Below the pieces are notes generated by a model, which was given only the letters and a program-made list of their open reading frames with translations, did not search any database and had not been told where the DNA came from. 64,000 nt of DNA from Roseivirga sp. (lineage in GTDB: Bacteria > Bacteroidota > Bacteroidia > Cytophagales > Cyclobacteriaceae): NCBI GenBank assembly GCA_018402485.1, contig JAGYIY010000002.1:62001-126000 (forward strand), written 5' to 3'. The position numbers and the translations under genes are program-made. Of this stretch, positions 48,144 through 60,400 are shown piece by piece; the first letter of the stretch is position 1; every line of letters begins with the position of its first letter.

Positions 48144-48719
48144 TCAATCCATGAATTCAACTTCACCTCTACCTAAGTTATAATATGCCGAAACTATTTT
48201 AACACCAGAACTTCTTACAGCATCCTGTAAAATCGGTTTTGAATCTTTTAGTTCTTCAGAAACCAATTGTGCATTTACTTTGATGGCATTGGTTAAATGA
48301 TCGCCTGGCATTCGTTTCGACATATAAACTGCAGGTTTTATTTTTTCAATAATAGCACCAATATGCCCCCCAGGATCGGCATTACTTAAACTAGCACTTA
48401 CAGCACCACAGTTCTCATGCCCCATAACTACAATCAACTTAGAATTAAGGAACTTAATAGCATATTCAATACTCCCAATCACTTTATCTTTGGCAACGTT
48501 ACCCGCTACTCGAATCACGAACAAATCACCCAAACCTTGATCGAATAAAAGTTCAGGAACTACACGAGAATCTGCACAAGATAAAATTACGGCAAAAGGA
48601 TGTTGCCCTCCTGTCAATTCATCTCTTCGTTGAATATCGGTATGGGGGTGCTTTATATCGCCTTTTACATACCTTGAATTACCTTCTTTCAGTTGGTTTA
48701 ACGCTTCTTCTGCTGTCAT
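48144..48719 (-). CDS. beta-carbonic anhydrase
   Basis: SCADSRVVPELLFDQGLGDLFVIRVAGN; GHENCGAV. Confidence 0.96.
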   Translation of the reverse strand: MTAEEALNQLKEGNSRYVKGDIKHPHTDIQRRDELTGGQHPFAVILSCADSRVVPELLFDQGLGDLFVIRVAGNVAKDKVIGSIEYAIKFLNSKLIVVMGHENCGAVSASLSNADPGGHIGAIIEKIKPAVYMSKRMPGDHLTNAIKVNAQLVSEELKDSKPILQDAVRSSGVKIVSAYYNLGRGEVEFMD

Positions 48720-48887
48720 AAAAAAATCGAGTTTGTTGTATCATCTAAATATAGTCACTTCAAACGATTTCTAATACATCTATCCGATATCTTGCCAATT
48801 TTTGGAGTAAATGGCTGAGATCAATATGCCAGGGGTTCAAAAATTCAAATACTTTTCTATACATATCAACAACTAAGATATAGCCCT

Positions 48888-48895
48888 TATCTTTG
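48888..48895 (+). promoter_or_regulatory. TAnnTTTG -7 box (TATCTTTG) 6 nt before metG ATG
   Basis: Direct match at 48888-48895; ATG at 48902. Confidence 0.5.
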
Positions 48896-48901
48896 TGCGC
48901 A

Positions 48902-50959
48902 ATGAGTAAAATAGATTACAAAAGACATACCGTTACAGCTGCCTTGCCATACGCTAACGGACCTATACACATTGGACATTTGGCTGGTGTATATATTCCT
49001 GCAGATATTTATTCCCGATTTTTGCGGTCTAAAGGCAAAGATGTAGCGTTCATTTGTGGCTCGGATGAACACGGCATGGCCATTACCATGCGTGCTCGAA
49101 AAGAGGGAGTTTCCCCTCAGGCTATTGTTGATCAATATCATCAAATGATCAAGGAAAGCTTTGTTACGCTAGGCATCTCTTTCGATATCTATTCGCGAAC
49201 CAGCAACAAAACACATCACGAAACTGCGCAAGCATTTTTCAAAAAACTATATCAAGAGGGTTGTCTAGAAAGCCAAAAAAGTCAGCAGTTTTATGATGAG
49301 GAAGCACAACAATTCTTAGCTGATCGTTACATTTCAGGTCAATGCCCAGTTTGTAGCCATCCTGAAGCCTATGGTGATCAATGCGAAAAATGTGGTTCCT
49401 CTTTGAATGCCAATGATTTGATTAAACCCAAAAGTACATTAACAGGAAAAGTTCCTGTTATGAAAGAAACGAATCACTGGTACTTGCCTTTGCAAGATTA
49501 CGAGGAATGGCTCAACCAATGGATTGTGGAAGGCCATAAAAAAGATTGGAAGCCCAATGTATGGGGGCAGTGCAAGTCGTGGATAGACGGAGGTTTACAA
49601 GCAAGAGCCATGACACGTGATTTAGATTGGGGTGTGAAAGTTCCTCTAAAAGAAGCCGAAGGAAAGGTTTTATACGTTTGGTTCGATGCACCCATTGGAT
49701 ATATTTCGGCCACCAAAGAGTGGGCTACAGCCACGGGCAAAGATTGGGAACCTTATTGGAAAAATAAGGATACCCAATTGGTGCATTTTATAGGAAAAGA
49801 CAACATTGTTTTTCATTGCATCATATTCCCTGCTCTTCTCAAGGCGCATGGATCTTATATTTTACCTGATAATGTACCAGCCAATGAGTTTCTAAATTTA
49901 GAAGGTAATAAAATTTCTACATCCCGCAACTGGGCTGTGTGGCTGCATGAATATGTGGAAGAATTTCCTGAAAAGCAAGATGTACTGCGCTATACTTTAT
50001 GTGCTAATGCCCCAGAAACGAAGGATAATGATTTTACATGGAAGGATTTTCAAGCCAGAAATAACAATGAACTAGTGGCTATCCTAGGTAATTTTGTTAA
50101 CCGTGCTGTTGTACTTACCCATAAGTATTTTGAAGGTAAGGTACCAAAACGTAACGAACTATTTGATATCGATATAGCATTGCTGAAAACGCTCAGCGAG
50201 GCACCCATGAAAATTGAACAAGCCATTGAAAAATATAAATTCAGGGAAGCTCTTTTTGAGATGATGGAATTAGCACGGTTGGGCAACCGCTATTTAGCTG
50301 AGACAGAACCTTGGAAATTGATTAAAACCGATGAAGAAAGGGTAGGTACAATTCTGAACTTAGCTTTACAAGTAGTTGCCAACTTATGCATAGTTGCAGA
50401 ACCATTTATTCCTTTCTCTGCGGATAGGCTTTCAGAATTGATGAACCTTGAAAAACATGATTGGTCAAAAGCAGGCAGCGATGCATTATTACCTTCAGGT
50501 CATGTTTTAGAAAAACCTCAATTACTTTTCGAAAAGATAGAGGATGAGGTTATAGAAGCCCAAGTTCAAAAATTAGAACAAACTAAAAAGAACAACATGA
50601 AAGCAAATGAAAGCACTTTAGCAAGCATTAAAGAGCATATTGTATTCGAGGATTTTTTAAAGTTAGACCTACGCGTTGGTACCATTTTAGAGGCTAAAAA
50701 GGTTGAAAAATCGAACAAGTTGCTGCAATTTTTAGTGGATACCGGTGTAGATAAAAGAACCATTTTGAGTGGCATTGCCAAGCACTATGACCCCGAAACG
50801 CTCATTGGTCGGCAAGTAACCCTTGTAGCTAATTTGGCACCCCGTAAAATCATGGGCATACCTTCAGAAGGCATGATATTGATGGCAGAAGATGCAGAAG
50901 GTAACTTACGATTACTGGAACCGAATGAAAAAGTAAATCCAGGAGCCATCATCAGCTAG
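48902..50959 (+). CDS. metG: methionyl-tRNA synthetase with C-terminal tRNA-binding (OB) domain
   Basis: [30 protein letters not shown] (KMSKS variant); C-term [23 protein letters not shown]. Confidence 0.98.
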   Translation: MSKIDYKRHTVTAALPYANGPIHIGHLAGVYIPADIYSRFLRSKGKDVAFICGSDEHGMAITMRARKEGVSPQAIVDQYHQMIKESFVTLGISFDIYSRTSNKTHHETAQAFFKKLYQEGCLESQKSQQFYDEEAQQFLADRYISGQCPVCSHPEAYGDQCEKCGSSLNANDLIKPKSTLTGKVPVMKETNHWYLPLQDYEEWLNQWIVEGHKKDWKPNVWGQCKSWIDGGLQARAMTRDLDWGVKVPLKEAEGKVLYVWFDAPIGYISATKEWATATGKDWEPYWKNKDTQLVHFIGKDNIVFHCIIFPALLKAHGSYILPDNVPANEFLNLEGNKISTSRNWAVWLHEYVEEFPEKQDVLRYTLCANAPETKDNDFTWKDFQARNNNELVAILGNFVNRAVVLTHKYFEGKVPKRNELFDIDIALLKTLSEAPMKIEQAIEKYKFREALFEMMELARLGNRYLAETEPWKLIKTDEERVGTILNLALQVVANLCIVAEPFIPFSADRLSELMNLEKHDWSKAGSDALLPSGHVLEKPQLLFEKIEDEVIEAQVQKLEQTKKNNMKANESTLASIKEHIVFEDFLKLDLRVGTILEAKKVEKSNKLLQFLVDTGVDKRTILSGIAKHYDPETLIGRQVTLVANLAPRKIMGIPSEGMILMAEDAEGNLRLLEPNEKVNPGAIIS

Positions 50960-50963
50960 CTTT

Positions 50964-51896
50964 CTACAGCCATTTCTTCCGCTTGAAAAAAAGCAAGGTA
51001 AAAGCTGAGGAGCAGATCATCAAAACGATAGCAAAAGGGTAGCCCCATTTTTGGTCCAGCTCTGGCATAAAGTTAAAGTTCATACCATAGGCACTGGCAA
51101 TGAGTGTAGGAGGCATGAAGATAACGGTAACTACAGTGAATATTTTAATGATACGGTTTTGCTCCATATCTATCAAACCTAAAAAGGTGTTTTGAAGAAA
51201 CTCGAGTCGCTCAAAATTAAAACTAGTATGATCTAAAAGAGAACTCACATCTTTGATCATCACCCTTAACATGTCGTAACTATCTTTCGGAAAAAACTTA
51301 CTCTTCAGAATAGCAGAAAGGATACGCTGCTTCTCAACAATATTTTCCCGTATGGCAATGGTAGATTCTTGTAGCGCTGTAATCTTCAATAATAAGTCTC
51401 TATCCAACTCATTGGTTTCAACTAAGCCCTTACTAATGCGTGTAATTTGGTCGGTAATGTTCTCAATCAAATCAGCATCAAAATCAATCCGTGTCTCAAA
51501 AAGGGTCAATAGAATATCATTCCCTTCTTTGGGCTTGAGGGTGCGTATTTTTTTGTAGGTGTCAGAAAATGTTTTGTACTCATAATCCCTTTGTGTCACC
51601 AGCAACTTATCCTTTAAAATAAAAGATACCGGTTCGTTAACGTATTGACCTTCTTCTTTACTCAGAAAGTTGAGATTTATACCTATTTCATCCTCTGATT
51701 CTGCATACTTCGAACTCGACTCAATTTCTTCGCTTTCTTGTGGTGTAAAAAGCTCTACGGCAAAAGTTTTTTCAACCAAAATTTTTTCTTCTTCCTCAGG
51801 GCTCATGAGGTCAATCCAAATAATTTTTTTATCAAGGAAATCATCACCTTTTTCCACAATGATTTTTCCATTTTCGATGGCGAGATACTGTATCAT
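50964..51896 (-). CDS. corA: CorA family magnesium/cobalt transporter
   Basis: VIFMPPTLIASAYGMNFNFMPEL (GMN motif). Confidence 0.94.
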   Translation of the reverse strand: MIQYLAIENGKIIVEKGDDFLDKKIIWIDLMSPEEEEKILVEKTFAVELFTPQESEEIESSSKYAESEDEIGINLNFLSKEEGQYVNEPVSFILKDKLLVTQRDYEYKTFSDTYKKIRTLKPKEGNDILLTLFETRIDFDADLIENITDQITRISKGLVETNELDRDLLLKITALQESTIAIRENIVEKQRILSAILKSKFFPKDSYDMLRVMIKDVSSLLDHTSFNFERLEFLQNTFLGLIDMEQNRIIKIFTVVTVIFMPPTLIASAYGMNFNFMPELDQKWGYPFAIVLMICSSAFTLLFFKRKKWL

Positions 51897-52046
51897 TTGA
51901 ATAGGTCTTTAAATACGTGCCTAAAGTATTAAATATATTTTAGTTGTGAAGTATGTATGCATAGAAAAGGATGAAGGAAAATTTTTTATGCTGCAGTCGG
52001 AAGGAGGACTGTGTTTTAAAATACTTCAATCATTTTGGCTAATTAT

Positions 52047-52060
52047 ATTAGTTTACTAAT
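52047..52060. promoter_or_regulatory. palindrome in dinB promoter region
   Basis: ATTAGT-TT-ACTAAT located in the -33 region of TATTTTTG (52069-52076). Confidence 0.4.
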
Positions 52061-52098
52061 TTATTTAGTATTTTTGAACTGTAAAAAATTCTACCAAA

Positions 52099-53316
52099 AT
52101 GGCAATCGAAAATACCATCATACATTTTGATTTGGACACTTTCTTTGTCTCTGTAGAACGGCTGCTAGATAGTCGTTTAAATGGCAAACCAGTATTAATT
52201 GGCGGGGTAACCGATAGGGGTGTGGTGGCTGCTTGCAGCTATGAGGCTAGGGCATACGGAGTACATTCTGCCATGCCTATGAAGCGCGCCCGAGAGCTTT
52301 GTCCCGATGCCATACAAATCAGAGGAAACTCTGCCAATTATTCCAAGTATTCTAACCTGGTTACGGACATCATCAAAGAAGACGTTCCAGTCTATGAAAA
52401 AACATCTATCGATGAGTTTTACATTGACATGACGGGTATGGAACGCTTTCACAATAGCTATTTGATGGCTACAGAATTACGTAGACGCATCATCAAAGAA
52501 TCTGGCTTGCCCATTTCTTTTGGTATGTCACGCAATAAGACCGTCTCTAAAGTAGCTACAGGAGAAGCCAAACCTAACAACCAGTTAAGGATAATGCATG
52601 GCACTGAAAAGCCTTTTTTAGCACCTCTGTCTGTTAGTAAAATCCCTATGGTAGGTCAAAAGACACAACATATACTTTTTGGATTAGGGGTGAAAAAAAT
52701 TCATACTTTACAGGAAATGCCCATAGAGCTGATGGAAAAAGTACTGGGCAAAAATGGCATCAGCATCTGGAAAAAAGCCAATGGCATAGACAACAGTCCA
52801 GTAGTTCCTTACAATGAAAGGAAGTCCATTTCTACTGAAAGAACCTTCGATAAAGACACGATAGATGTAGCCAAACTCAAAAGTATTTTATTGGCTATGG
52901 CCGAAAATTTAGCCTTCCAACTACGAAGAGGGCAAAAACTTACATCTTGTGTTACGGTTAAAATCCGATACTCTGACTTTAATACCTACACTTTGCAGGA
53001 ACGCATTCCTTACACTTCTGCCGACCATGTATTGATCGATAAAGTCAAAGCTCTTTTTGAAAAGCTGTACCAAAAACGTTTGTTGGTGCGCTTAATTGGT
53101 ATTCGATATAGCCATTTGGTAGAAGGAGGGTATCAAATCAATCTTTTTGAAGATGCTGAGGAACTTATTCAGTTGTACCATGCCATGGATAAGATTAGAG
53201 ATAAGTACGGCGATCGAAAGATCATGCGGGCCTATGGCATAGAGGCTAAAACCATTAGCCGGTTTAACCCTTTTACAGGCGAACCCCCTCCATTACTGGC
53301 CAATAGAAGGCAGTAA
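52099..53316 (+). CDS. dinB: DNA polymerase IV (Y-family)
   Basis: HFDLDTFFVSVERLLDSRLNGKPVLIGG; CSYEARAYGVHSAMP; KTSIDEFYIDMTG. Confidence 0.96.
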   Translation: MAIENTIIHFDLDTFFVSVERLLDSRLNGKPVLIGGVTDRGVVAACSYEARAYGVHSAMPMKRARELCPDAIQIRGNSANYSKYSNLVTDIIKEDVPVYEKTSIDEFYIDMTGMERFHNSYLMATELRRRIIKESGLPISFGMSRNKTVSKVATGEAKPNNQLRIMHGTEKPFLAPLSVSKIPMVGQKTQHILFGLGVKKIHTLQEMPIELMEKVLGKNGISIWKKANGIDNSPVVPYNERKSISTERTFDKDTIDVAKLKSILLAMAENLAFQLRRGQKLTSCVTVKIRYSDFNTYTLQERIPYTSADHVLIDKVKALFEKLYQKRLLVRLIGIRYSHLVEGGYQINLFEDAEELIQLYHAMDKIRDKYGDRKIMRAYGIEAKTISRFNPFTGEPPPLLANRRQ

Positions 53317-53317
53317 G

Positions 53318-54664
53318 CTATAAGACCAAATACGCCAGAAAAATCAATGCAAAGCTTGTGATGGAAATGAAGCTGGATTGAACGGTCCAAGATTTTAAGG
53401 TCTGATCTACCCGATGGTTCAAGTAGCGATTTACCAACCAAAACCCACTGTCATTGACATGCGACAAGACCACACTGCCCGCAGCTATGGCCATCATAAT
53501 TAAGGTCTTATCGAGCATATTCAAATCCACACCGGGCATAACGGCTGCAACAATTCCTGCTCCAGTAAGCATGGCCACCGTGGCACTACCTTGCATAATC
53601 CGGACAAGCACGGTGACCAGATATGCCAAAACAATCAATGGAATAGCTGCTTCCTCCATGGTTTGAGCAATGACCTCACCAACTCCTGTCGCAATCATCA
53701 CCGTTTTGAGAACACCACCAGCACCAGTAATCAAAATGATAGAACCCGCAGGGCCTAATGAACGGCCAGTAATCTTAAAGAGCTCTTCTTTATGCACCCC
53801 TTTTTTGACACCTAAAAAGTATAGGGCCAATAGGGTACCCAAAAGTAAGGATATAAAGGGATGCCCTACGAAGGCCAGTGTATCAATCCACCAACCACCA
53901 ACCATCACTTCTTCAGCTACTAAGGTTTTCAGTAAAGACCCTACAAGGATCAGCAAAATAGGCAACCCCAAAACCAAAAAGATGATGCGAATAAAGGAAG
54001 GGTCGGATGTTTTATCTGAAGCTGCAGCCGTTACTTCTACCTTTTCTAAGCTTTCGGGGGTTAAGAATTTACTCATCCAAAGACCACATATTAAAGCTAC
54101 AGGTATTCCCAAAGCAGCACCTACTAAAATGGCATAGCCTAAATCGACTTGCAGCATATCGGCTACAGCAACAGGCCCCGGTGTAGGAGGAATAAAGCTA
54201 TGCGTGATGGCCAAGCCCGTGAGCAAAGGCAAAGCGTAATGCAAGACATTCTTACCCGACTTTTTAGCCAATGCTTTCACTAAAGGAAACAGAATTATAA
54301 TTCCGACATCGAAAAAAACGGGCACCGAGACAATAAAACCAGTCACCAAAAGCGCCAAACGCGAGCGCGCTTCACCACCTTTTTTTAATAAATAACGAGC
54401 CAAAGCCTGAGCGCCACCTGAATGCTCGAGCAAGGCACCAAAAATAGCACCTAAACCTACAATGGTAGCTACAAAGGCCAAGGTATCGCCCATACCTTTG
54501 GCTATCGAATCAATAATGACTGTACCCGACAGCCCCCCAATTAAGCCAACCCAAATGGACGCGATCAACAAACTGATAAAGGCATTGAGCTTCCATTTCA
54601 TGATTAATAATAGAAGCAAAGCTACTCCCGATGCAATGGCAATGTACAATTGAAGATCTGTCAT
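53318..54664 (-). CDS. GntP family gluconate:H+ symporter
   Basis: IDSIAKGMGDTLAFVATIVGLGAIFGALLEHSGGAQALARYLL; THSFIPPTPGPVAVADML. Confidence 0.95.
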   Translation of the reverse strand: MTDLQLYIAIASGVALLLLLIMKWKLNAFISLLIASIWVGLIGGLSGTVIIDSIAKGMGDTLAFVATIVGLGAIFGALLEHSGGAQALARYLLKKGGEARSRLALLVTGFIVSVPVFFDVGIIILFPLVKALAKKSGKNVLHYALPLLTGLAITHSFIPPTPGPVAVADMLQVDLGYAILVGAALGIPVALICGLWMSKFLTPESLEKVEVTAAASDKTSDPSFIRIIFLVLGLPILLILVGSLLKTLVAEEVMVGGWWIDTLAFVGHPFISLLLGTLLALYFLGVKKGVHKEELFKITGRSLGPAGSIILITGAGGVLKTVMIATGVGEVIAQTMEEAAIPLIVLAYLVTVLVRIMQGSATVAMLTGAGIVAAVMPGVDLNMLDKTLIMMAIAAGSVVLSHVNDSGFWLVNRYLNHRVDQTLKSWTVQSSFISITSFALIFLAYLVL

Positions 54665-54694
54665 GTTTTAAAAATAAAACATCAAGTAGCGAAA

Positions 54695-55183
54695 TTATAT
54701 CAGCTTTTGAAAATGGGCAGCAGCGTCTTTTACAATATCATTTACAGAGGTGGTTGACTGATAGATTTTTACATCTCTCGGAACTTCTAGTGCCTCAAGC
54801 TGTGATTGTACCATCTCCTTAGGCATAAAATGTCCTTTTCTCTCACCAAGCCGTGCTTCAGCAACCGACTGTTCTATGCTCAAAAATATTGGCTGCACCG
54901 ACAACCTCTGGGAAAGATAATTCCTATAAGAAGCTTTGAGCGCTGAGCAAGCCAATACAAATTTTTGATGATGATTTTGCAACATATATTCCACCAAGGA
55001 GGCTAACCAAGGCCAGCGATCTTCGTCTGTTAATGCCTCGCCTCGCCTCATTTTTAACAGATTTTCTCGGGGATGAAAATCATCCGCATCAATAAACGGT
55101 AGAGACAAGACTTCAGCTAAGGCCTGACCTACGGTACTCTTTCCGCTGCCACTGATACCCATTACCAAAATCACTTTTTTCAT
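54695..55183 (-). CDS. gntK: gluconokinase
   Basis: VMGISGSGKSTVGQALA; DADDFHPRENLLKMRRGEALTDEDRWPWL; CSALK. Confidence 0.96.
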   Translation of the reverse strand: MKKVILVMGISGSGKSTVGQALAEVLSLPFIDADDFHPRENLLKMRRGEALTDEDRWPWLASLVEYMLQNHHQKFVLACSALKASYRNYLSQRLSVQPIFLSIEQSVAEARLGERKGHFMPKEMVQSQLEALEVPRDVKIYQSTTSVNDIVKDAAAHFQKLI

Positions 55184-55235
55184 GCGTAAAAAAATGGTTT
55201 AATTCACCAAGGTAATTTTTGAATAGCAAAACACA

Positions 55236-55679
55236 ATGACTCAAAAGTGGTTTAATTTAGGTATGCAACGTTTAATACTCCTAGTAACCATGGTTTGTAG
55301 TCTGTCAATGACCTTGAAAGGGCAATCGGGTGAACCTACTGCCATTAAGAGTATCTATTTTAGAGGAGGAAGTTATTTTGTTGATTTTGAGCAATATGAG
55401 AGCTTGAATCATTTTTTGGATTCGATACCTAATCTTCAAAACTATGTCATCACCATCCACAGCCATACTGACAATATTGGGGGAAAAGCGTACAATCAAA
55501 TGTTGAGTGAAATGCGGGGGGCAACGGTCATTGAAGCCTTAATACAACGAGAGGAAATCACCCGTGGCAGGATTGAAATAAAAGACTTCGGTTTGTTTAA
55601 CCCAGTGTATGACAACGCTACATGGGAGGGCAGAAGAAAAAATAGGAGAGTAGATGTTATTTTATGGCTAACCATTTAA
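55236..55679 (+). CDS. OmpA-family domain protein
   Basis: IHSHTDNIGGKAYNQMLSEMRGATVIEALI...GRRKNRRVDVIL. Confidence 0.88.
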   Translation: MTQKWFNLGMQRLILLVTMVCSLSMTLKGQSGEPTAIKSIYFRGGSYFVDFEQYESLNHFLDSIPNLQNYVITIHSHTDNIGGKAYNQMLSEMRGATVIEALIQREEITRGRIEIKDFGLFNPVYDNATWEGRRKNRRVDVILWLTI

Positions 55680-55723
55680 CTGTCTTTCCGCTATCTACAT
55701 AAAAGGTTAACTAAGAAAAGTAT

Positions 55724-57268
55724 TTACTTATCTATCAATACACGATTTGAACCCGCGGGAGTAATGGCTCTTTTAGCCATTTCCATTGCTCGTGAAGGAA
55801 CCACTCTCGATGGCGTGTAGTACCATTCTGCCACAGCTGCATTTTCCGACAGACTCAATAATAAATAACCATGATCTCGCAGGTTTGCATATTTCAGGTG
55901 GGGGTTAATCTCTGAATTGGTTATTTTATCTTCATGCGCAATGATTACCTCATCGGCAATACCTCTTTCGTTGGTATTCCCTGAATTTACACTGGTTGTG
56001 CCATATTCAACGGCATAAGCTCCTTTCTGAGCATATTCCTGGTTTGGGTCAGCCGTTACTTCTAAAGCCCATGAAGAATGTGTATCGCCTGTAATGAATA
56101 CAATATCCTTAATATTTTCCTGAGCTATGGTTTTCAAAATAATCTCGCGCTCAAGAGGATAACCATCCCAAGAATCCATATTAAAATTAAAAGTAGGATA
56201 GCCCCAATTCAAATAGCTGAAAATGACCTGATTGCCAATGATCTTCCATTGGGCTTTAGAGCCTTTGAGCTCTGCCAAAAACCAATCTAGTTGCTCTTCG
56301 CCCAACATGGTCCGTTCCTCATTCTCAATATCAGGATCTTCTAAGTTGTTAACTGGTTCTGTGCGTCCCACGTAGCGTTCATCAAGAAGTATTAATTCAG
56401 CTAAGTCTCCATATTGAATGGTTCGATAAAGTTGTTTTTGTTCACGAATTGGTAACCATTCATAATAAACCTTTCTGGCTATTTCTTTTCGCGTCATGTA
56501 GTCACCTTCATCTTCTTGATGATTTTCAGCGCCATCCTTAAAAGCATTGTTTGCAATTTCGTGATCGTCCCAAATGGTGAAAAATGGGTGCATTTGATGC
56601 ACCTCTTGCAAATCTTGATCTAATCGATACTGTCCATAACGCGTACGGTAATCTTCAATACTTAGTATTTCATGTTCAGGCAAATGAAAACGACCTGTTG
56701 TGGTATCTCCATATCCTTTGGCACCATATTCGTAAATATAGTCACCTAAGTGAATGACTGCATCGATATCTTCGCGTTCGGCTATTGCACCATAGGCATT
56801 GAAAGGCCCAAATTCGTAGTTGCTACAACTTACAACGGCAAAATTAAGGGGAACATCGGTGGTGCTTTTAGCAGTTTTTGTTCTTCCCACCAAAGAGGGT
56901 TGTCCTTTGTATTCAAACTGATAGAAATAAGTTTCACCCTCATTTAAGTTCTGTACATCAATTTTTGCTGTATAGCCAGAGGCAGGTGTTACCACAATTT
57001 CTCCAGATTGCAATACATCATCAAAGCTTTCGTCTGCACTCATTCTCCATGTTACTAAAGCCTCGGGTAAGCTATCTTCAGGTACTAATTTAGTCCATAT
57101 CACAACAGCAGAAGCAGTAGGGTCACCCGAGGCTACACCATAATAAAAAGGTTTGAGTTGTTGATCGTACAAATGAGCCAACGGATCTTCAACTTTCGGA
57201 TACTTTTCAGAAGGTTGGCAAGCCATTAGAAAACAAAGGAATAAAAGCAGGAGACTAGAGGGCTTCAT
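55724..57268 (-). CDS. PhoD-like alkaline phosphatase D family lipoprotein
   Basis: Lipobox FLMAC; YYGVASGDPTASAVVIWTKL; VIHLGDYIYEYG; WDDHEIANN; FITGDTHSSW. Confidence 0.95.
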   Translation of the reverse strand: MKPSSLLLLFLCFLMACQPSEKYPKVEDPLAHLYDQQLKPFYYGVASGDPTASAVVIWTKLVPEDSLPEALVTWRMSADESFDDVLQSGEIVVTPASGYTAKIDVQNLNEGETYFYQFEYKGQPSLVGRTKTAKSTTDVPLNFAVVSCSNYEFGPFNAYGAIAEREDIDAVIHLGDYIYEYGAKGYGDTTTGRFHLPEHEILSIEDYRTRYGQYRLDQDLQEVHQMHPFFTIWDDHEIANNAFKDGAENHQEDEGDYMTRKEIARKVYYEWLPIREQKQLYRTIQYGDLAELILLDERYVGRTEPVNNLEDPDIENEERTMLGEEQLDWFLAELKGSKAQWKIIGNQVIFSYLNWGYPTFNFNMDSWDGYPLEREIILKTIAQENIKDIVFITGDTHSSWALEVTADPNQEYAQKGAYAVEYGTTSVNSGNTNERGIADEVIIAHEDKITNSEINPHLKYANLRDHGYLLLSLSENAAVAEWYYTPSRVVPSRAMEMAKRAITPAGSNRVLIDK

Positions 57269-57421
57269 ATTTTTTATTTCAAGTTAAGGGGTTCTTCTGA
57301 CACCTGAGTTAAGCCCTCGTTAAGATAATTTTATATTCTTGTTTACCGTTGGTGAGATTTTATTCTTATCAAACCTCAGACTTTCTTATATTTCCTTTTC
57401 AAAACCAATTCCACCATCAAC

Positions 57422-60400
57422 ATGAAAAAATCTTTTCCATATCTTATGTTAGCCATTCTACTGTGCTGTTTTACTTATTATGCGCAGGCTCAAGATGAGC
57501 TACTGAAAAACTATGAATTTCGTAATGTCGGTCCTTTAAGAGGTGGGCGAGTAACCGCGGTAATGGGCGTTAACGATAAAAAATCTATTTTTTACATGGG
57601 TGCAACAGGCGGGGGTGTCTGGAAAACAACTGATTATGGTATGTCCTGGCGTAACATTTCAGACGGATTTTTCAAAACGCCTTCTATAGGTGCCATTGCC
57701 GTATATCAGAAAAACCCTGATATTCTTTATGTGGGTACAGGTTCTGATGGGCTTCGATCGAATGTAATTGCTGGAAAGGGGGTATACAAATCTACGGATG
57801 AAGGTAAAACCTGGTCATTTGTAGGCTTAAAAAATACGGGCCAAATCGGAGCTGTTGAAATTCACCCAGACAACCCCGATGTTGTTTACGTTGCGGCCAT
57901 CGGACAAGCATTTGGCAACAATGAAGAAAGGGGTGTTTTTAAAACCACAGACGGCGGACAAAGCTGGGAAAAGGTATTATACCATTCAGATAGCATTGGG
58001 TTTTCGGACCTAGAGTTAGCCCCCGATGACCCCGAAACCATTTATGCAGGAGCTTGGAGAGCGCAACGAAAGCCGTGGACCATCATCAGTGGTTCAACAG
58101 AAGGAGGCGTCTATAAGTCTACCGATGGCGGTAAAAATTGGGTGAAACTTACTCAGGGTCTTCCGAATCGATTGATTGGAAAAATTGATTTTGCTGTATC
58201 GGCCAATATACCCAATAGGGTTTATGCCAACATTGAGGCTTCCGATAATCAAGGAGGTTTGTATCGTTCAGATGACAGAGGAGAAACCTGGGAATTTATT
58301 TCAGACAATCCCAACCTGACCAATAGGCCTTTCTATTATACCAATATTTATGCAAACCCAAAAAATGGTAATGTTATTCATAATAATGCTTTAAGGTCTC
58401 TTAAATCTACAGATGGTGGAAAAAACTGGAGTTACATGCGCACACCTCATGGTGATAATCATGATGTATGGATGAACCCGAATGATACGAGTATTTGGAT
58501 TCAATCTAATGATGGAGGTGCAAATGTAACACTCAATAACGGTGAATCTTGGTCAACCCAATTCAACCAACCCACCGCTGAATTATATCAAGTAGAAGTC
58601 GATGATCAATATCCTTACTGGTTATATGCTGGAATGCAAGATAATTATAGCACTATTGCTGTTCCTAGCATGCCGGTGTTGAGCACACAAACCGGTGCAG
58701 ATGCACTTATCCTCAATACAGGAGGGTGCGAAACAGGACCTGCCGTACCGAAGCCGGGCAATCATAATATTGTGTATGCCAACTGTAAAGGACGCTTTGG
58801 TGTCTACGACAAAAGAACAGGCCAAGAATTGCAGTACTATGTAGGTGCAACAAACATCTACGGACACAATCCTAAAGACCTAAAATTCAGATTTCAACGT
58901 GTTGTGCCTATTCATGTATCCCCGCATAATCCGGATGTTGTTTATCATACCTCACAGTATGTCCATAAAACCGTCGATGATGGAAAAACCTGGGAAATCA
59001 TTTCTCCCGACTTGACGGCTTTTGAAGAAGGAAATGGACGTCAGATGGCGTCTGGAGGTCCCATTACCAGAGACGTAACAGGAGAAGAATACTACAGTAC
59101 CATCTATGCCATTCGGGAATCTATGTTGAAGGAAGGATTAATATGGGTTGGTGCCAATGATGGACCTGTTCATGTTACTCGCGATGGTGGGAAAAGTTGG
59201 GACAATGTTACGCCGAATATGCCAAAGGGTGGAAGAGTAGATGCCGTTGAACCTTCTCCACACAATCCTGCCAAAGGCTATGTAAGCATTTTGAGATATC
59301 ATCTTAATGACTACACACCATACATTTACAAAACGGAGGATTATGGCCAAACCTGGGATTTACTTTCTACAGCAGAAAGTGGTTTCCCACAAGACTACCC
59401 AGTGCGTGTTATCCGTGAAGATCCAAAGCGAGAAGGCTTGCTTTTTGCAGGAACAGAGTTCGGTTTATTTATTTCTATGGATGACGGAGAAAGCTGGAGC
59501 CCTTTTCAAAACAACTTACCGATTACCCCAATCACTGATATCAAAATTCATCAGGACGACCTAGTGATGTCTACCATGGGACGTGGTTTTTGGATTTTAG
59601 ATAACTTGGTCAGCCTAAGAAGTATTTCTGATGTTAAAGACCAAGAGGCTCACTTGTTTGAGCCGAAGGATGGATTCAGAAATAGAATGCGTTCAAGTTC
59701 CTCCACTAACGGTCCGGAATATCCTGATATGGGCGTCACCCTCGATTATTATTTGAAAGATGCGGAAAAAGAAGTTCAACTAGATATATTAAATGATAAA
59801 GGCGAAGTCGTACGTAGCTTTGTGAGTGGTAGGCCACCCATGGAAACCAATACGGAAAGAGATATGTCTACTGAATTCAGTAATCCGCCGGCTGCTGGGG
59901 GCTTACCGAACAAGCAAGGGTTCAATCGCTATGTTTGGAACATGAGGCATGCAGGTGGGTGGAGTGCCAATCCAGCACGCGCTTATCGGGGCAATGGTCC
60001 CATGGTTGCTAATGGAGAATTTATGGCTCGACTTAGTGTGGGGGATAAACAGCTAACGCAATCATTCCGTGTAAAAATGGATCCACGTGTTACGATGGTT
60101 GATGATGCTGATGTTGCTGCTCAGACAGCCTTGGCACTTGAAGTACAGCAATTCATGAATGAGGTCAATCAAATGGTAGATAAACTTCAAAAAGAGCGTA
60201 AAGAACTGATCAATAGCTTAGATACAGAACAAGGTAACCGTAAAAAAGAGGCTTTTGACCAAGTTTACTATCGCTTGGTTACAGCTCCTGGTACGTACAT
60301 GCGCCCAATGCTTCAATCGCAAACAGGCTATCTGGGGAGTATGATCGGACGTGCAGATCAACGCCCAGGAAAAGATGCCTACGAAAGGCTTGATGAATTG

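Noticed and set aside
48720-48901. T-box or similar riboswitch upstream of metG
   Set aside because: No conserved T-box sequence or structured leader seen, and the -7 box is next to the ATG.
53670-54137. 155-aa ORF antisense to gntP
   Set aside because: Same reasoning; the minus-strand frame encodes a convincing GntP permease.
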